A DNA stretch of 64,000 bases from Hydrogenobaculum sp. Y04AAS1 (GTDB lineage Bacteria > Aquificota > Aquificia > Aquificales > Aquificaceae). Position numbers and translations under genes: made by a program. Numbering within the stretch: the first letter of the stretch is position 1; the number at the start of each line of letters is the position of its first letter. The notes under the pieces were generated by a model. That model was given only the letters and a program-made list of their open reading frames with translations, made no database searches and had not been told where the DNA came from. Location: assembly GCF_000020785.1 (NCBI RefSeq), contig NC_011126.1:1116001-1180000 (forward strand). Direction: 5' to 3'. Shown one piece after another: positions 51,353-60,494 of the stretch.

Positions 51353-52873
51353 ATGAAAAAGTTTTTGCTAAGTTTAGCTGTTTTATGTAGCATTTCATAC
51401 GGGGGTAATTTAGATCCTTTCTTGCAAAAGCTTAACAAAGAAACCTATCAAGTGATAAATGTAAAAAATAACGAAGTATATATAGCAGGAAAAGACCTAC
51501 ACGTAGGTGAGGTGCTTGATATAAAAGAGCAAACTGGACGTATTATAAATCCACTTAGCCATCAGTTTTTAGGTTATTCCTATAAAGAAGTTGCAAAAGT
51601 AAAAGTAGAAAAAGCCTATGATAATTTTGCAGTAGGTAAGATTATTTCTGGTAAAAAACCAAGCGTAGGCGATATAGCCAAAATAGACACATCAGATATA
51701 TGTTTTAAAGGTTCCGATGAAAAACTCTACGATATAGCTGCCATATTTCCAAACGTAAAATCTGGTGAAAACTGTGCTCTTACCATAAGAGAGTTTCCAA
51801 AAGGTTATGGTATTGCCTTTTCCGGAGTCCCAGGTGGTTTTATCAAAAAATCTATATATGAAGCATCATCTCAGGGTGTGATCATAAAAAAAGCATCCAT
51901 TAGAGACTTGCATCTTCTTGTAACATCAAAATTTATAAAGTCTGTGGGTTCTTTGGTGCTAAGTGCGGACGTTGGGGATTTGTACGGTAACGGCAAAGAG
52001 TATCTGGTGCTTTTAACAAGGGATAACCTTTTAATCTATCAGCTTTTAAGAGATGATATAGTAAAAATAGCAGATATGAGTCTACCGGCAGGACATCCTA
52101 TCTCTGTGAGCGTAGGAAGGATAGGTCAGGGCAAAGAAGATTATATACTTGTAAATATGTTTACTGGATCAAATATGTCTTCTTTTATAGTAAAGATGGT
52201 AGGAGACAGTCCTGTAGTAGTTGCAAAACACATTCATTACTTTATGTCTATTTTAGATAAGAAACATCCACATAAAACCTTCTGGGGTCAGACTTTCACA
52301 GCCGATAGCAAGTTTGGAGCTGTAAAACAGCTTGCTTTTGAAAATGGTGAAGTAAAAGCTGTTCAGAATGTAGATGTGCCAGCTGGTTTTAGAATAGACG
52401 GGGCTTCTTTATACAAAGGCGATACCATATTCATAGACAGCTCCCATAGGCTTAGGGTATTTAAAAACGATACAGAACTATACTCATCGTCAGCGGTATT
52501 TGGTGGAAGTTACGCTTATGTAAATATACCTTTTATAAATGATACTACGATGAAGTATATTTTTTATGAAAAGGGCGCTCCTTCTAAGTTAGAAGGTTTA
52601 CCGGTATTTTTAATCGGTGCCAACAAAGAAAGCTCCATAGAAAAGTTTTTTGGCATTACAAAGTACGCTTATGGCAATCTTTACGCTCTTGATATAGGTG
52701 GCAAAAACAACGAGCTTGTGTATATGAAAAAATTAAGAGGTGCTTCTTTTGAAGAAGCTATAGAAGGCATAATATCTACAAAAGATGGTATATTTGTTAT
52801 TACCGGAAAAGTAGGTACAATACCTATCCAAAACAACTCTGACATTTACAAAATAAGTTTTAAGGTGCTCTGA
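51353..52873 (+). CDS. Secreted beta-propeller-like protein
   Basis: A 506-residue exported protein with signal peptide (KKFLLSLAVLCSISYGG). An N-terminal domain of ~140 residues (IAGKDLHVGEVLDIKEQTGR) resembles FlgT/flagella-assembly-like or SH3-type beta barrels. From ~190 there are repeated strands of FG-GAP/VCBS type (VGDLYGNGKEYLVLLT, VGRIGQGKEDYILVNMF), suggesting a propeller. Two Cys near residues 121 and 142 could pair. Function unknown; the start has AGGAGG. It overlaps the thioredoxin gene by one base. Confidence 0.7.
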   Translation: MKKFLLSLAVLCSISYGGNLDPFLQKLNKETYQVINVKNNEVYIAGKDLHVGEVLDIKEQTGRIINPLSHQFLGYSYKEVAKVKVEKAYDNFAVGKIISGKKPSVGDIAKIDTSDICFKGSDEKLYDIAAIFPNVKSGENCALTIREFPKGYGIAFSGVPGGFIKKSIYEASSQGVIIKKASIRDLHLLVTSKFIKSVGSLVLSADVGDLYGNGKEYLVLLTRDNLLIYQLLRDDIVKIADMSLPAGHPISVSVGRIGQGKEDYILVNMFTGSNMSSFIVKMVGDSPVVVAKHIHYFMSILDKKHPHKTFWGQTFTADSKFGAVKQLAFENGEVKAVQNVDVPAGFRIDGASLYKGDTIFIDSSHRLRVFKNDTELYSSSAVFGGSYAYVNIPFINDTTMKYIFYEKGAPSKLEGLPVFLIGANKESSIEKFFGITKYAYGNLYALDIGGKNNELVYMKKLRGASFEEAIEGIISTKDGIFVITGKVGTIPIQNNSDIYKISFKVL

Positions 52874-53259
52874 TGAACGCTATTATTACACTTATTGCCA
52901 TATTTTTAATTTTGTTTTTGGCTTTTATTATAAGCTTAAGACTTTTGGCCACATACAAGATGAAAAAGTTAAAAGGGACCACACTAAACGAGTTTAAAAA
53001 CGAGAGAAAATTGATACTTTACTTTTATTCTGAGAACTGTGGCGCTTGCAAGGTGATGGCTCCTATAATAGACTCTATAAAAGAGATAAAAGTTAAGAAG
53101 ATAGACGTATATAGCAAAGAAGGGGCAAAACTTGTTCAAGAGTTAGGTATAATGGGTACTCCGGCTACGGTTTTAATAGAAAAAGGCAATGTGGTGAGCG
53201 CTTTTATAAGCGTTAAGAAAAAAGAAGATATACTAAACATGTTTTCTAAGCCACAATAA
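52873..53259 (+). CDS. Membrane-anchored thioredoxin-like protein
   Basis: A 128-residue protein with one N-terminal membrane helix (IITLIAIFLILFLAFIISLRLL) and a compact thioredoxin fold: YFYSENCGACKVMAPII with active site CGAC (~residues 56-59) and the cis-Pro segment GTPATVLI. Positive residues follow the helix, so by the positive-inside rule the domain may face the cytosol; topology is uncertain. Its co-translated neighbour has a possible disulfide. The 3' end overlaps recG, which converges, by 14 bases. Confidence 0.83.
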   Translation: MNAIITLIAIFLILFLAFIISLRLLATYKMKKLKGTTLNEFKNERKLILYFYSENCGACKVMAPIIDSIKEIKVKKIDVYSKEGAKLVQELGIMGTPATVLIEKGNVVSAFISVKKKEDILNMFSKPQ

Positions 53260-55642
53260 CCTTCTCATCCATATACTTTTTATTTACAAACCACATAAGA
53301 TCTTCGCTTATACCCTTTTTGTACTTTGGAATAGCCTCTCTTATGGTGCTCATCAATCTTAAATGTTCTTCGTTTTTTAAATTTGCAAAATTAAAACCAA
53401 AATAACCAGATTGTGAAAGACCAAGCACATCACCAGGCCCCCTTAGTTTCAAATCTTCTAAGGATATTTCAAAACCGTTTCTTGTTTTTACCATAATACG
53501 TAATCTTTGCAATGTGGCATTTTGTTCTGTGAGTTTTTGGCTTTTGACAAAAGAGCTGTTTACCAATAAAAAACAATAGCCTTCTTTATCACCTCTACCT
53601 ACTCTTCCTCTTAACTGATGAAGCTGAGACAAACCAAACCTATAAGCATCCTCTATAACGATGGTGCTAGCCTCTTTTACATCTATACCTACTTCTATAA
53701 CGGTGGTGGATACCAATATATGCCCACTTTCTTTAAACTCTTCCATAACCTTTGATTTTTCCTTGTCGCTCATGCGACCGTGCAAAAGAAGCACTTTGTA
53801 ATCTTTAAATATGTTTTTCCATTTTTCGTATTCGGTTTGGGCAGCTTTTAAATCTAGTTTTTCAGATTCTTCTATAAGAGGATAAACTATGTATACTTTA
53901 TTGCCGTTTGATAGCTCCTTTTTAATATGCTCTATCAAAAACGCCATATCCTTTTGATTGTCTGAATATAAAACAGAGGTTTTTACTGGCTTTCTCATGG
54001 CTGGCATTTCATCCAAAACAGAGATATCTAAATCTCCAAAAATTCCCATAGCTATAGTCCTAGGAATGGGAGTAGCACTCATATAAAGCATATGGGGCAT
54101 GAGGTTGTTGTTTTTTTCTAACAATATTTGTCTTTGAGCTACGCCAAAGCGATGCTGCTCATCTACTATGGCAAAACCAAGATTTTTAAACTTTACTTTT
54201 TCTTGGACCAAAGCATGGGTACCTATTACTATATTTATCTCCCCTATGGATATAAGTTTGTGAATGTCTGTTTTTGATGTTGAAGATGTTAAAAGCCCAA
54301 CCCTATAACCTAACTTTGAGAAAAAATCATGAAAGTTTTTATAATGCTGGTTTGCCAATATCTCAGTAGGCACCATCACCGCCGCTTGAAAACCATCTTT
54401 TAGTACCGCCAAAGCACTGGAAATACCTACAAGGGTTTTACCACTTCCCACATCCCCTTGAAGTAGTCTACTCATTGGTTTTGTAGATCTCATATCGTTT
54501 ATTATTTCTGTGATAGCTCTTTTTTGTGCGTTTGTAAGAGGAAAGCTTATATGAGATTGTACCTCTTTTATTATACTCTCTGGATCAGCGTTTATAGAAG
54601 GGGCGTTTAGAGATTTTACCAAAGAGCGCCTTTTTAACATAGCAAGTTCAAATATAAATATCTCTTCATACAAAAACCGTTTTTTGGCTTTTGATAGCAT
54701 GGACTCAAAACTTCTGAAGTCTTTAAAGTAATCTTCAGCATGTATTATCTTAAAAGCTGTAGAAAGAGGTATCAAATCGTTGTCTTTTAAAAATTCCTCT
54801 GGTAATATATCTTGTAAGTTTTGCCAGTAATCTTTGTAGTAGTTTAATATTGATTTTATAGAAGATTCTAAAAGCTTTCTTCTTTTTTGAGAAGAGGAAG
54901 CCAATATGCTTTGAGGATCTTCAAATCTTTCCAACGGATAAACAGGTTTTATGATATCTATTTCTTTTGAGGATTCACTAAATATCTTTGGATGTATCAT
55001 GTATTTTTGGCCCCTAAACTCTTTCAGCATACCATAGACTACTATATTTTGTCCCTTCTGGTACCAGCCCATCACAGACTTATCTTTTGCTCTAAACTTT
55101 AAAACCAGCTTAGATTTACCATCTGCTGCGATTATACTAAAAGGAAATTTCTCTTTCTCGTCGTATATGAGATTTTCTATCTTCACCAAAACAGTGCCAT
55201 AACTATCTAAAGCTAATGAGGAAATTGATTTTAATACAAGCCTGTTTTCGTAGGTGTATGGAAAATACCAAAGCACATCTATTAGGGTATTTAGACCACT
55301 TGCATGGAGTATCTTCTTTTGGTTTTTGTTTAAAAAATCCATATCCTCTATTTTTATGTTTAAATCCCTTATTCTTCTAAGGTTTTGCTTTTGGGTTGTG
55401 GTAGTTTGATAGTTTGGCCTTACAAAAGCTTCTAACTCTTGAAGTATTTGTTCTAAAAGGGCTCTTTTCTTTTCTTTTGAAAGCTCATCTATGATATTTA
55501 GACTTTCATAAAGGCTTTCTGATATGTATGGTTTTAATGCGTTGCTAATATAAGCTCCAAAACCTTTTACCCTTTCTAATTTAATATCGCTTGAAAGTAA
55601 ATCTTTTATAAGGGATATGGGCTTTTCTAAATCTTCCATCAT
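53246..55642 (-). CDS. recG: ATP-dependent DNA helicase RecG
   Basis: Branch-migrating helicase acting on stalled forks and Holliday junctions; 798 residues. A ~100-residue N-terminal extension precedes the wedge OB domain (~150-260). Helicase motifs: LLQGDVGSGKTLVG (I), TEILANQHY (Ia), VDEQHRFGVAQR (II, DEQH), MSATPIPRT (III), STTVIEVGIDV (V) and QLRGRVGRG (VI). Two ATG codons start it at the tamB stop (TGATG overlap). Last gene of the minus-strand unit from ccsA. Confidence 0.96.
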   Translation of the reverse strand: MMEDLEKPISLIKDLLSSDIKLERVKGFGAYISNALKPYISESLYESLNIIDELSKEKKRALLEQILQELEAFVRPNYQTTTTQKQNLRRIRDLNIKIEDMDFLNKNQKKILHASGLNTLIDVLWYFPYTYENRLVLKSISSLALDSYGTVLVKIENLIYDEKEKFPFSIIAADGKSKLVLKFRAKDKSVMGWYQKGQNIVVYGMLKEFRGQKYMIHPKIFSESSKEIDIIKPVYPLERFEDPQSILASSSQKRRKLLESSIKSILNYYKDYWQNLQDILPEEFLKDNDLIPLSTAFKIIHAEDYFKDFRSFESMLSKAKKRFLYEEIFIFELAMLKRRSLVKSLNAPSINADPESIIKEVQSHISFPLTNAQKRAITEIINDMRSTKPMSRLLQGDVGSGKTLVGISSALAVLKDGFQAAVMVPTEILANQHYKNFHDFFSKLGYRVGLLTSSTSKTDIHKLISIGEINIVIGTHALVQEKVKFKNLGFAIVDEQHRFGVAQRQILLEKNNNLMPHMLYMSATPIPRTIAMGIFGDLDISVLDEMPAMRKPVKTSVLYSDNQKDMAFLIEHIKKELSNGNKVYIVYPLIEESEKLDLKAAQTEYEKWKNIFKDYKVLLLHGRMSDKEKSKVMEEFKESGHILVSTTVIEVGIDVKEASTIVIEDAYRFGLSQLHQLRGRVGRGDKEGYCFLLVNSSFVKSQKLTEQNATLQRLRIMVKTRNGFEISLEDLKLRGPGDVLGLSQSGYFGFNFANLKNEEHLRLMSTIREAIPKYKKGISEDLMWFVNKKYMDEKVIVA

Positions 55643-58600
55643 CTACCAAAATCAAAATGTTTTTCAAAACTTATATTACTTTCCGAAGAGCCGTTTCCAT
55701 ACATCTGTAACTCTATTGAGGTGTTTGGAGTTAGTTTTATAGAACCCCCATAATAAGTATCAAGAGGGTTTTGACTTGTGCTAATATGAGCTTTTAGCTT
55801 TATATTCTTTGATATGTCTTTGTTTACTTCTACATTTGTATTTAAACTACCGTTTGCACTTTGACTTGGATACACGTTTAAGTTTACGTTTGTTCCAAAT
55901 ATACTGCTCGCCAAACCAGAAGGTGAATATTTTGCTAGTTTGCTAGCCATAGCATTGATAGGAAGTGCTGCTATACCGGATTTGTTTAATATGAAAGAAG
56001 ATAAAAGCTCGCTTTTTGGCATAGGAGGATTTGAGTATATATCAAAAGCAGGGTCTTCTAAATTTCCTACCAACGATATGTATGTGTTGTAAGAGTCTCC
56101 GGGCGACATCAAAAGTACGTTTATATACTTGTTGGTATCTTTTAGTTTTAACACACCATGCATCACATAAAATATTTTATCTGAATAAGTAAGCTCTCCA
56201 CCAGAAGCCTTCAAATTTAGATTATAACCAAGATTTCCATTTCTTGCAAAGATTTTTCCTTCTATATTAGAATATATGTTCCCTTCTGGCAACATTACAG
56301 TAATTGGTGTCAAACTCTGAATATCCATATCCATATAAAGATTTTTAGGAAGTTTAGGAGAGCTTCCATAAGAAGGGCTAGTGGAAAAGCTTTTGATATA
56401 AATAAGTCCATTTGGGTAAAGATGTCCTTTTATATTTATAAAAGAAGAAAGATTTTTAAAAATATAACTTGTATCCACAAATCCATCTACAAATCCTTGA
56501 TAATAGCCATTTTTTGAGTATAAATAAACTGGTAATCTCTTTAAAGAAGAACCTATATAAATGTTATGGTTAGAGGTTGTTATATTAAAAGCTATAGAAT
56601 GTTTACCATCAGAAGATGAAAACACAAAATTAACAGGTGTAAAATAACCATCTTTAGAAGTTTTTATATCAAGGTTTATATCGCTGTACAAAGGTAAAGA
56701 TAGATATTTTGAAAGAAGTAAAACAGGTTTTTGGCTTTTAAGATATAAGTTTATATCTTTATCATCTATATTAAGAGCGTAGTTTATATTACCAACTAAT
56801 AAGAAAGGAAGCTTTGATTTGATGAAGGCCAAAGTATCATCTATATCTATAACACCGTTTGAGCTTGTATAAAACTTCTTATCGTAGCCAAAGTAAAAAC
56901 TTCCCTTAAGAAGACCATTTATATGTGCTTGGTTTGATTTTAAATAAAAAGGTTTTAAACCAAGTATACCACTTATGGCTGAGGTTTCCAAAATAGGTTG
57001 GTTGTAAAGATAGACCTTAAATCCCTTTGTTTTCCATGCTATATTACCGTCTTTTTGAGAACTTCCACTTACGCTTGCCACATTTATATAAAGGTTTTTA
57101 TACTTAATATTAAAACCGTTTCCATACATAGTATATACACCGTTGGTGTTTTTTATGTAAAAGTTTATTGGTAATTTTATGCCTTTATAAACCGCAAAAC
57201 CAACGGCGTTTATGTTCTCTTTACTATCAATGCTACCGTTAAAAGCCAAATCCACATGCAAAATCTTATTTTTACCTATTAGCTTAGCATTGAAGTTTAT
57301 TGACTTTGATATATTTAGATCTGAAGTAAGTAGAAAGTTTTGCTCTTTTAGTGTAGGTTTTAAATTGAGCATATTGTTTTTATAAGAAAAATATACATTT
57401 CCTTTTATATTTTTCAAAAATCTATAGTTTGCATTTGATATCTCAACGTTTCCAGAGATATTTCTAAGAGTTCCAGCACCGTTTATATTGCCAAAAGCGT
57501 AAAGATTTTTTGAATTAGAAGCGCTAAACCCTACGTTGTTTATATATATGTTCTTATTTGATACCACGATAATACCATTTGTTAAATCGATAGTATAAAT
57601 TGCACCGTTTATATACTTGTAAATCATAAGGTGCTTTGGTTTTATATAGCCATTTATAATATTTTTCTGATAAGTAAATAAAGCACTCATATAAGATGAA
57701 TTACTAGAAAGTGTAAAAATATTATCTTTATAAGAAAGCATTATAGGTAAAGAGCTAACATTTACATAAGGGACTTTTATAGAAGATGCGTTTAAATATC
57801 CTTCTACAAAAAACTTAGGATAAAGATTTGCTTGTAAAATGCCACTTATAGAAGCGTTTACATTGTTGTAAGAGATATAAAAATTATCCAAGTTTGCTTT
57901 TGTAAAAATGTTTTTGTTATTAAAAGCTATATAACCTTTTACACTTTGATTTCCATACAAAGAGTAGTATAGACTACCAGCATCTTTTTTCTTAAAATCA
58001 AGTTTTCCCTTTAAAAGCCCAATACCAAAGGTATATTTATAAAGTCTTACGTTTGAAAGCTTTAAATCTAAGTTTAGGATTTTGTTGTCTATGCTGTAAA
58101 ATAGCTTTCCACCAGCGTATAAATCTATAGAATATTTTATGTTTGAAGCTATATCTTTGTTGGTTAAATGAAGATTTTTTATGTTTATATTAAAATCGTT
58201 GCGTGTATCCGTATAATTTATATAAAGCTCTGCCAAAGGGCTTTTTAAGATACCATCAAAAGACACATCGCCTTGATCTAAAACAGATCCCTTTATATCA
58301 AAAGAAGCTGGTTTTATAGGTTTTAACGAAGGTATATTTATATAGCTAAGTTTTAACTGTGAGTTAAAATATATATCTTTGTTTTTTATAATAGCTTTTA
58401 AAATGCCGTTTAAAGTGGAAGTATCAAAAACAGGTGTTTTTATAGGCATTACAAAACCAGAAGCTATTGCTTTACCTATTCTATGAGCCCACCAAAAGTT
58501 TATGTTAAAATCGTATAAATAAGATACGGCGTTTACATTCTTTGCCACAAAATAACCGTCTTTTAAGTATGCTTTTGGCACATATACAAAAAGCTCATGT

Positions 58601-59136
58601 CTTGAGCTTTTGCTAAGATAAACATAACGAGCATAATCTTCTGTATGAAGAATGCCGTCTTCAAGGCTAACTCGGGGTATGAAAAGTGCAAAAGCGTTGT
58701 TGTAAAATCTATCCGCTCCAGCTATATAAAGATTTTTAACATTTACATGGAGTATTTTATAAAATCTTTCGTAAAGCCTTAGATTAAAATTTGGAACGTT
58801 AGAAGGTTTATTGTTCTGAGCCACAAGAATGATGTTTAACTGGTTGGCGTCGGCATATACATGCTTACGATAAAGATATAAATCTCCATCTTTTAAATAA
58901 AAAAACAAAGGCTTTGAACTGTAAGAAAGCCCTTTTATACCTAAGCCCAGCCTGTAAAATATAATTTTATTTATTTTTATATCTTTTCCATCTATTTTAA
59001 AAGCCAAATTTTTAATATAAAAACTTCTATTTTTATAACCAAAGCTTATATGATGTTTATATATAAAATAAATCGGGTTTAAAACAAGAAAATAAAGCGC
59101 TAAAACAAACACTAAAACCCTTAAAAATTTCTTCAT
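55639..59136 (-). CDS. TamB-like (DUF490) translocation and assembly protein
   Basis: A 1165-residue protein with one N-terminal membrane helix (VLVFVLALYFLVLNPIYF) and a very long Asn/Ser/Lys/Tyr-rich beta-repeat region typical of the AsmA/TamB bridge proteins. The C-terminal ~200 residues match the TamB domain: LKLKDTNKYINVLLMSPGDS, NLEDPAFDIYSNPPMPKSEL, LLSSFILNKSG and the final beta-barrel-like strands ending HFDFGR. Such proteins span the periplasm and move phospholipids or assist outer-membrane protein assembly. No tamA/bamA gene is adjacent. It starts 10 bases after the SMR-like stop and overlaps recG. Confidence 0.85.
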   Translation of the reverse strand: MKKFLRVLVFVLALYFLVLNPIYFIYKHHISFGYKNRSFYIKNLAFKIDGKDIKINKIIFYRLGLGIKGLSYSSKPLFFYLKDGDLYLYRKHVYADANQLNIILVAQNNKPSNVPNFNLRLYERFYKILHVNVKNLYIAGADRFYNNAFALFIPRVSLEDGILHTEDYARYVYLSKSSRHELFVYVPKAYLKDGYFVAKNVNAVSYLYDFNINFWWAHRIGKAIASGFVMPIKTPVFDTSTLNGILKAIIKNKDIYFNSQLKLSYINIPSLKPIKPASFDIKGSVLDQGDVSFDGILKSPLAELYINYTDTRNDFNINIKNLHLTNKDIASNIKYSIDLYAGGKLFYSIDNKILNLDLKLSNVRLYKYTFGIGLLKGKLDFKKKDAGSLYYSLYGNQSVKGYIAFNNKNIFTKANLDNFYISYNNVNASISGILQANLYPKFFVEGYLNASSIKVPYVNVSSLPIMLSYKDNIFTLSSNSSYMSALFTYQKNIINGYIKPKHLMIYKYINGAIYTIDLTNGIIVVSNKNIYINNVGFSASNSKNLYAFGNINGAGTLRNISGNVEISNANYRFLKNIKGNVYFSYKNNMLNLKPTLKEQNFLLTSDLNISKSINFNAKLIGKNKILHVDLAFNGSIDSKENINAVGFAVYKGIKLPINFYIKNTNGVYTMYGNGFNIKYKNLYINVASVSGSSQKDGNIAWKTKGFKVYLYNQPILETSAISGILGLKPFYLKSNQAHINGLLKGSFYFGYDKKFYTSSNGVIDIDDTLAFIKSKLPFLLVGNINYALNIDDKDINLYLKSQKPVLLLSKYLSLPLYSDINLDIKTSKDGYFTPVNFVFSSSDGKHSIAFNITTSNHNIYIGSSLKRLPVYLYSKNGYYQGFVDGFVDTSYIFKNLSSFINIKGHLYPNGLIYIKSFSTSPSYGSSPKLPKNLYMDMDIQSLTPITVMLPEGNIYSNIEGKIFARNGNLGYNLNLKASGGELTYSDKIFYVMHGVLKLKDTNKYINVLLMSPGDSYNTYISLVGNLEDPAFDIYSNPPMPKSELLSSFILNKSGIAALPINAMASKLAKYSPSGLASSIFGTNVNLNVYPSQSANGSLNTNVEVNKDISKNIKLKAHISTSQNPLDTYYGGSIKLTPNTSIELQMYGNGSSESNISFEKHFDFGR

Positions 59137-59146
59137 TACAAATATT

Positions 59147-59461
59147 TTATCTTACACTTATAAGCAAAACACCAACAAATATAAGAACCATACCAACAAA
59201 ATCGTATATATTCATATGCTCTTTTAGATAGAAATAAGAAAATAAACTTATAATCACAAATCCACTTCCCACCATGATAGGATAGGCAATACTTAGATTT
59301 ATCTTTTTTAGAGCAAAAGCGTAAAACAAAAATTGAATACCAAAACCCAAGAGACCAGCCAGTATAAAAAGTTTTGAGCTTTTAATAGCACCTATTTTTA
59401 CAGCTATATTTGAAAAAGCATTAAGAAAAAGAGCTAAAAAAAGAGCTAACCAGTATATCAT
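59147..59461 (-). CDS. SMR/EamA-like small four-helix membrane protein lacking the key Glu
   Basis: A 104-residue protein with four predicted helices. It aligns with EmrE-type small multidrug resistance proteins without gaps at the start: position 22 is Lys as in EmrE, but position 14, the essential proton/substrate Glu, is Asn. The glycine-rich packing helix (IMVGSGFVIISLFSYFYLKE) is kept. It is therefore probably not a proton-coupled drug exporter; ArnE/ArnF-type lipid or sugar-lipid flippases lack that Glu as well. ATG 59461 has GGAGGGGG eight bases upstream, inside a hairpin. Confidence 0.75.
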   Translation of the reverse strand: MIYWLALFLALFLNAFSNIAVKIGAIKSSKLFILAGLLGFGIQFLFYAFALKKINLSIAYPIMVGSGFVIISLFSYFYLKEHMNIYDFVGMVLIFVGVLLISVR

Positions 59462-59467
59462 AAAAGC

Positions 59468-59485
59468 CCCCTCCAAAAGAAGGGG
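59468..59485 (-). terminator. GC-rich hairpin between ccsB and the SMR-like gene; hides the ribosome-binding site
   Basis: Minus-strand RNA: CCCCTTC-TTTT-GGAGGGG, seven pairs (one G-U), followed by GCTTTTATG. The 3' arm is the ribosome-binding site of the gene at 59461. It may act as a partial terminator or a translation block reducing expression downstream of ccsAB. On the plus strand the stem has a C-A mismatch. Confidence 0.55.
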
Positions 59486-59494
59486 ATATATTTT

Positions 59495-60484
59495 TTATAT
59501 GGTAGAGTAAAGGGGTTTCACAGAAGCACCGGTGGTATCTTCAAAGTCTCTTGGAACACCAAGCTCTTCCAAACAAGTAGGTAAATCGTGATAAAATTCA
59601 GCCACTTTAACAAGACCCGTTTCTTTACCCACTTCGTTAAAAAGTTTTATCTTGGTGCTAGCTTTGCCTTTACCCCTTTCCACTATAGCACCGGCATGAC
59701 CAAAGGATACGCCTTCCAAATTTTCTTGAAATCTTCCTGCCACAAAAGCAGCCACTGGCTTTTTCCACTTACCCTGTTTATAAAGTTCCAATATAGCCAT
59801 AGCTGCGTTTTCTTCGTAAGTACCACCAACTTCGCCTTGGATAACGATGGCTTTTACATTCGGATCGTTATGTATATTTCTTATAACATCTTCAAATGTA
59901 GTACAAGATATTACGTCTCCTCCAAGAGCGATAGCGGTATAAACACCCCAACCTCTTCTCATCATCATCTCAGCGGTGGTGGTAGTAAGACCACCAGATT
60001 TTGACAATATCACAAGACCACCAGGTTTATAGGCAATGGAAGGATCCTTACCGCCAATAGCACCAACCCTCATAGGCACAGAAGGTACTATGGCACCAAG
60101 AGAAGTAGGACCTACTATGATAACACCTCTTTCTTTGGCATAGTTATAGAAGTAAGCTGTATCTCTTATTGGTACATGCTCAGTGATAATATATATAAGT
60201 TTTATACCGTTGTTTACAAGCTCAATGACAGCGTCTTTTACAGATACAGGTGGCACATATATAAGACCTGCGTTTATCTCAGGATGATGAGTTTTGGCTT
60301 CTTTGACAGTATTATAAACTGGTACGTTGGCAACACTAGCGCCGCCTTTTCCAGGCGTAACACCAGCTTTTATAAATCCAGGATAAAGAGCTTCTGTCTC
60401 TGTAACCACCTGGGAAGCTTCTCTTCCTGTAATACCTATCACCACAAACCTTGTATTTTCATTTAAGTAAACAGTACCTTTCAT
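59495..60484 (-). CDS. ccsB: Citryl-CoA synthetase small subunit
   Basis: Alpha-type subunit of an ATP-dependent CoA ligase; 329 residues (~35 kDa), longer than the ~290 of succinyl-CoA synthetase alpha. CoA-binding Rossmann domain (VVIGITGREASQ, KAGVTPGKGG), then VGPTSLGAI and ILSKSGGLTTTTAE, with the phospho-His in SFGHAGAIVE (~residue 258). The size and partner match the citryl-CoA synthetase of Hydrogenobacter, which with citryl-CoA lyase replaces ATP-citrate lyase in the reductive TCA cycle. Plain succinyl-CoA synthetase is the alternative. GGAGCGTGTT precedes the ATG. Confidence 0.78.
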   Translation of the reverse strand: MKGTVYLNENTRFVVIGITGREASQVVTETEALYPGFIKAGVTPGKGGASVANVPVYNTVKEAKTHHPEINAGLIYVPPVSVKDAVIELVNNGIKLIYIITEHVPIRDTAYFYNYAKERGVIIVGPTSLGAIVPSVPMRVGAIGGKDPSIAYKPGGLVILSKSGGLTTTTAEMMMRRGWGVYTAIALGGDVISCTTFEDVIRNIHNDPNVKAIVIQGEVGGTYEENAAMAILELYKQGKWKKPVAAFVAGRFQENLEGVSFGHAGAIVERGKGKASTKIKLFNEVGKETGLVKVAEFYHDLPTCLEELGVPRDFEDTTGASVKPLYSTI

Positions 60485-60494
60485 AACACGCTCC

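Noticed and set aside
59588-60004. 138-codon plus-strand frame inside ccsB
   Set aside because: Complement of the conserved ccsB coding region, without a start signal.
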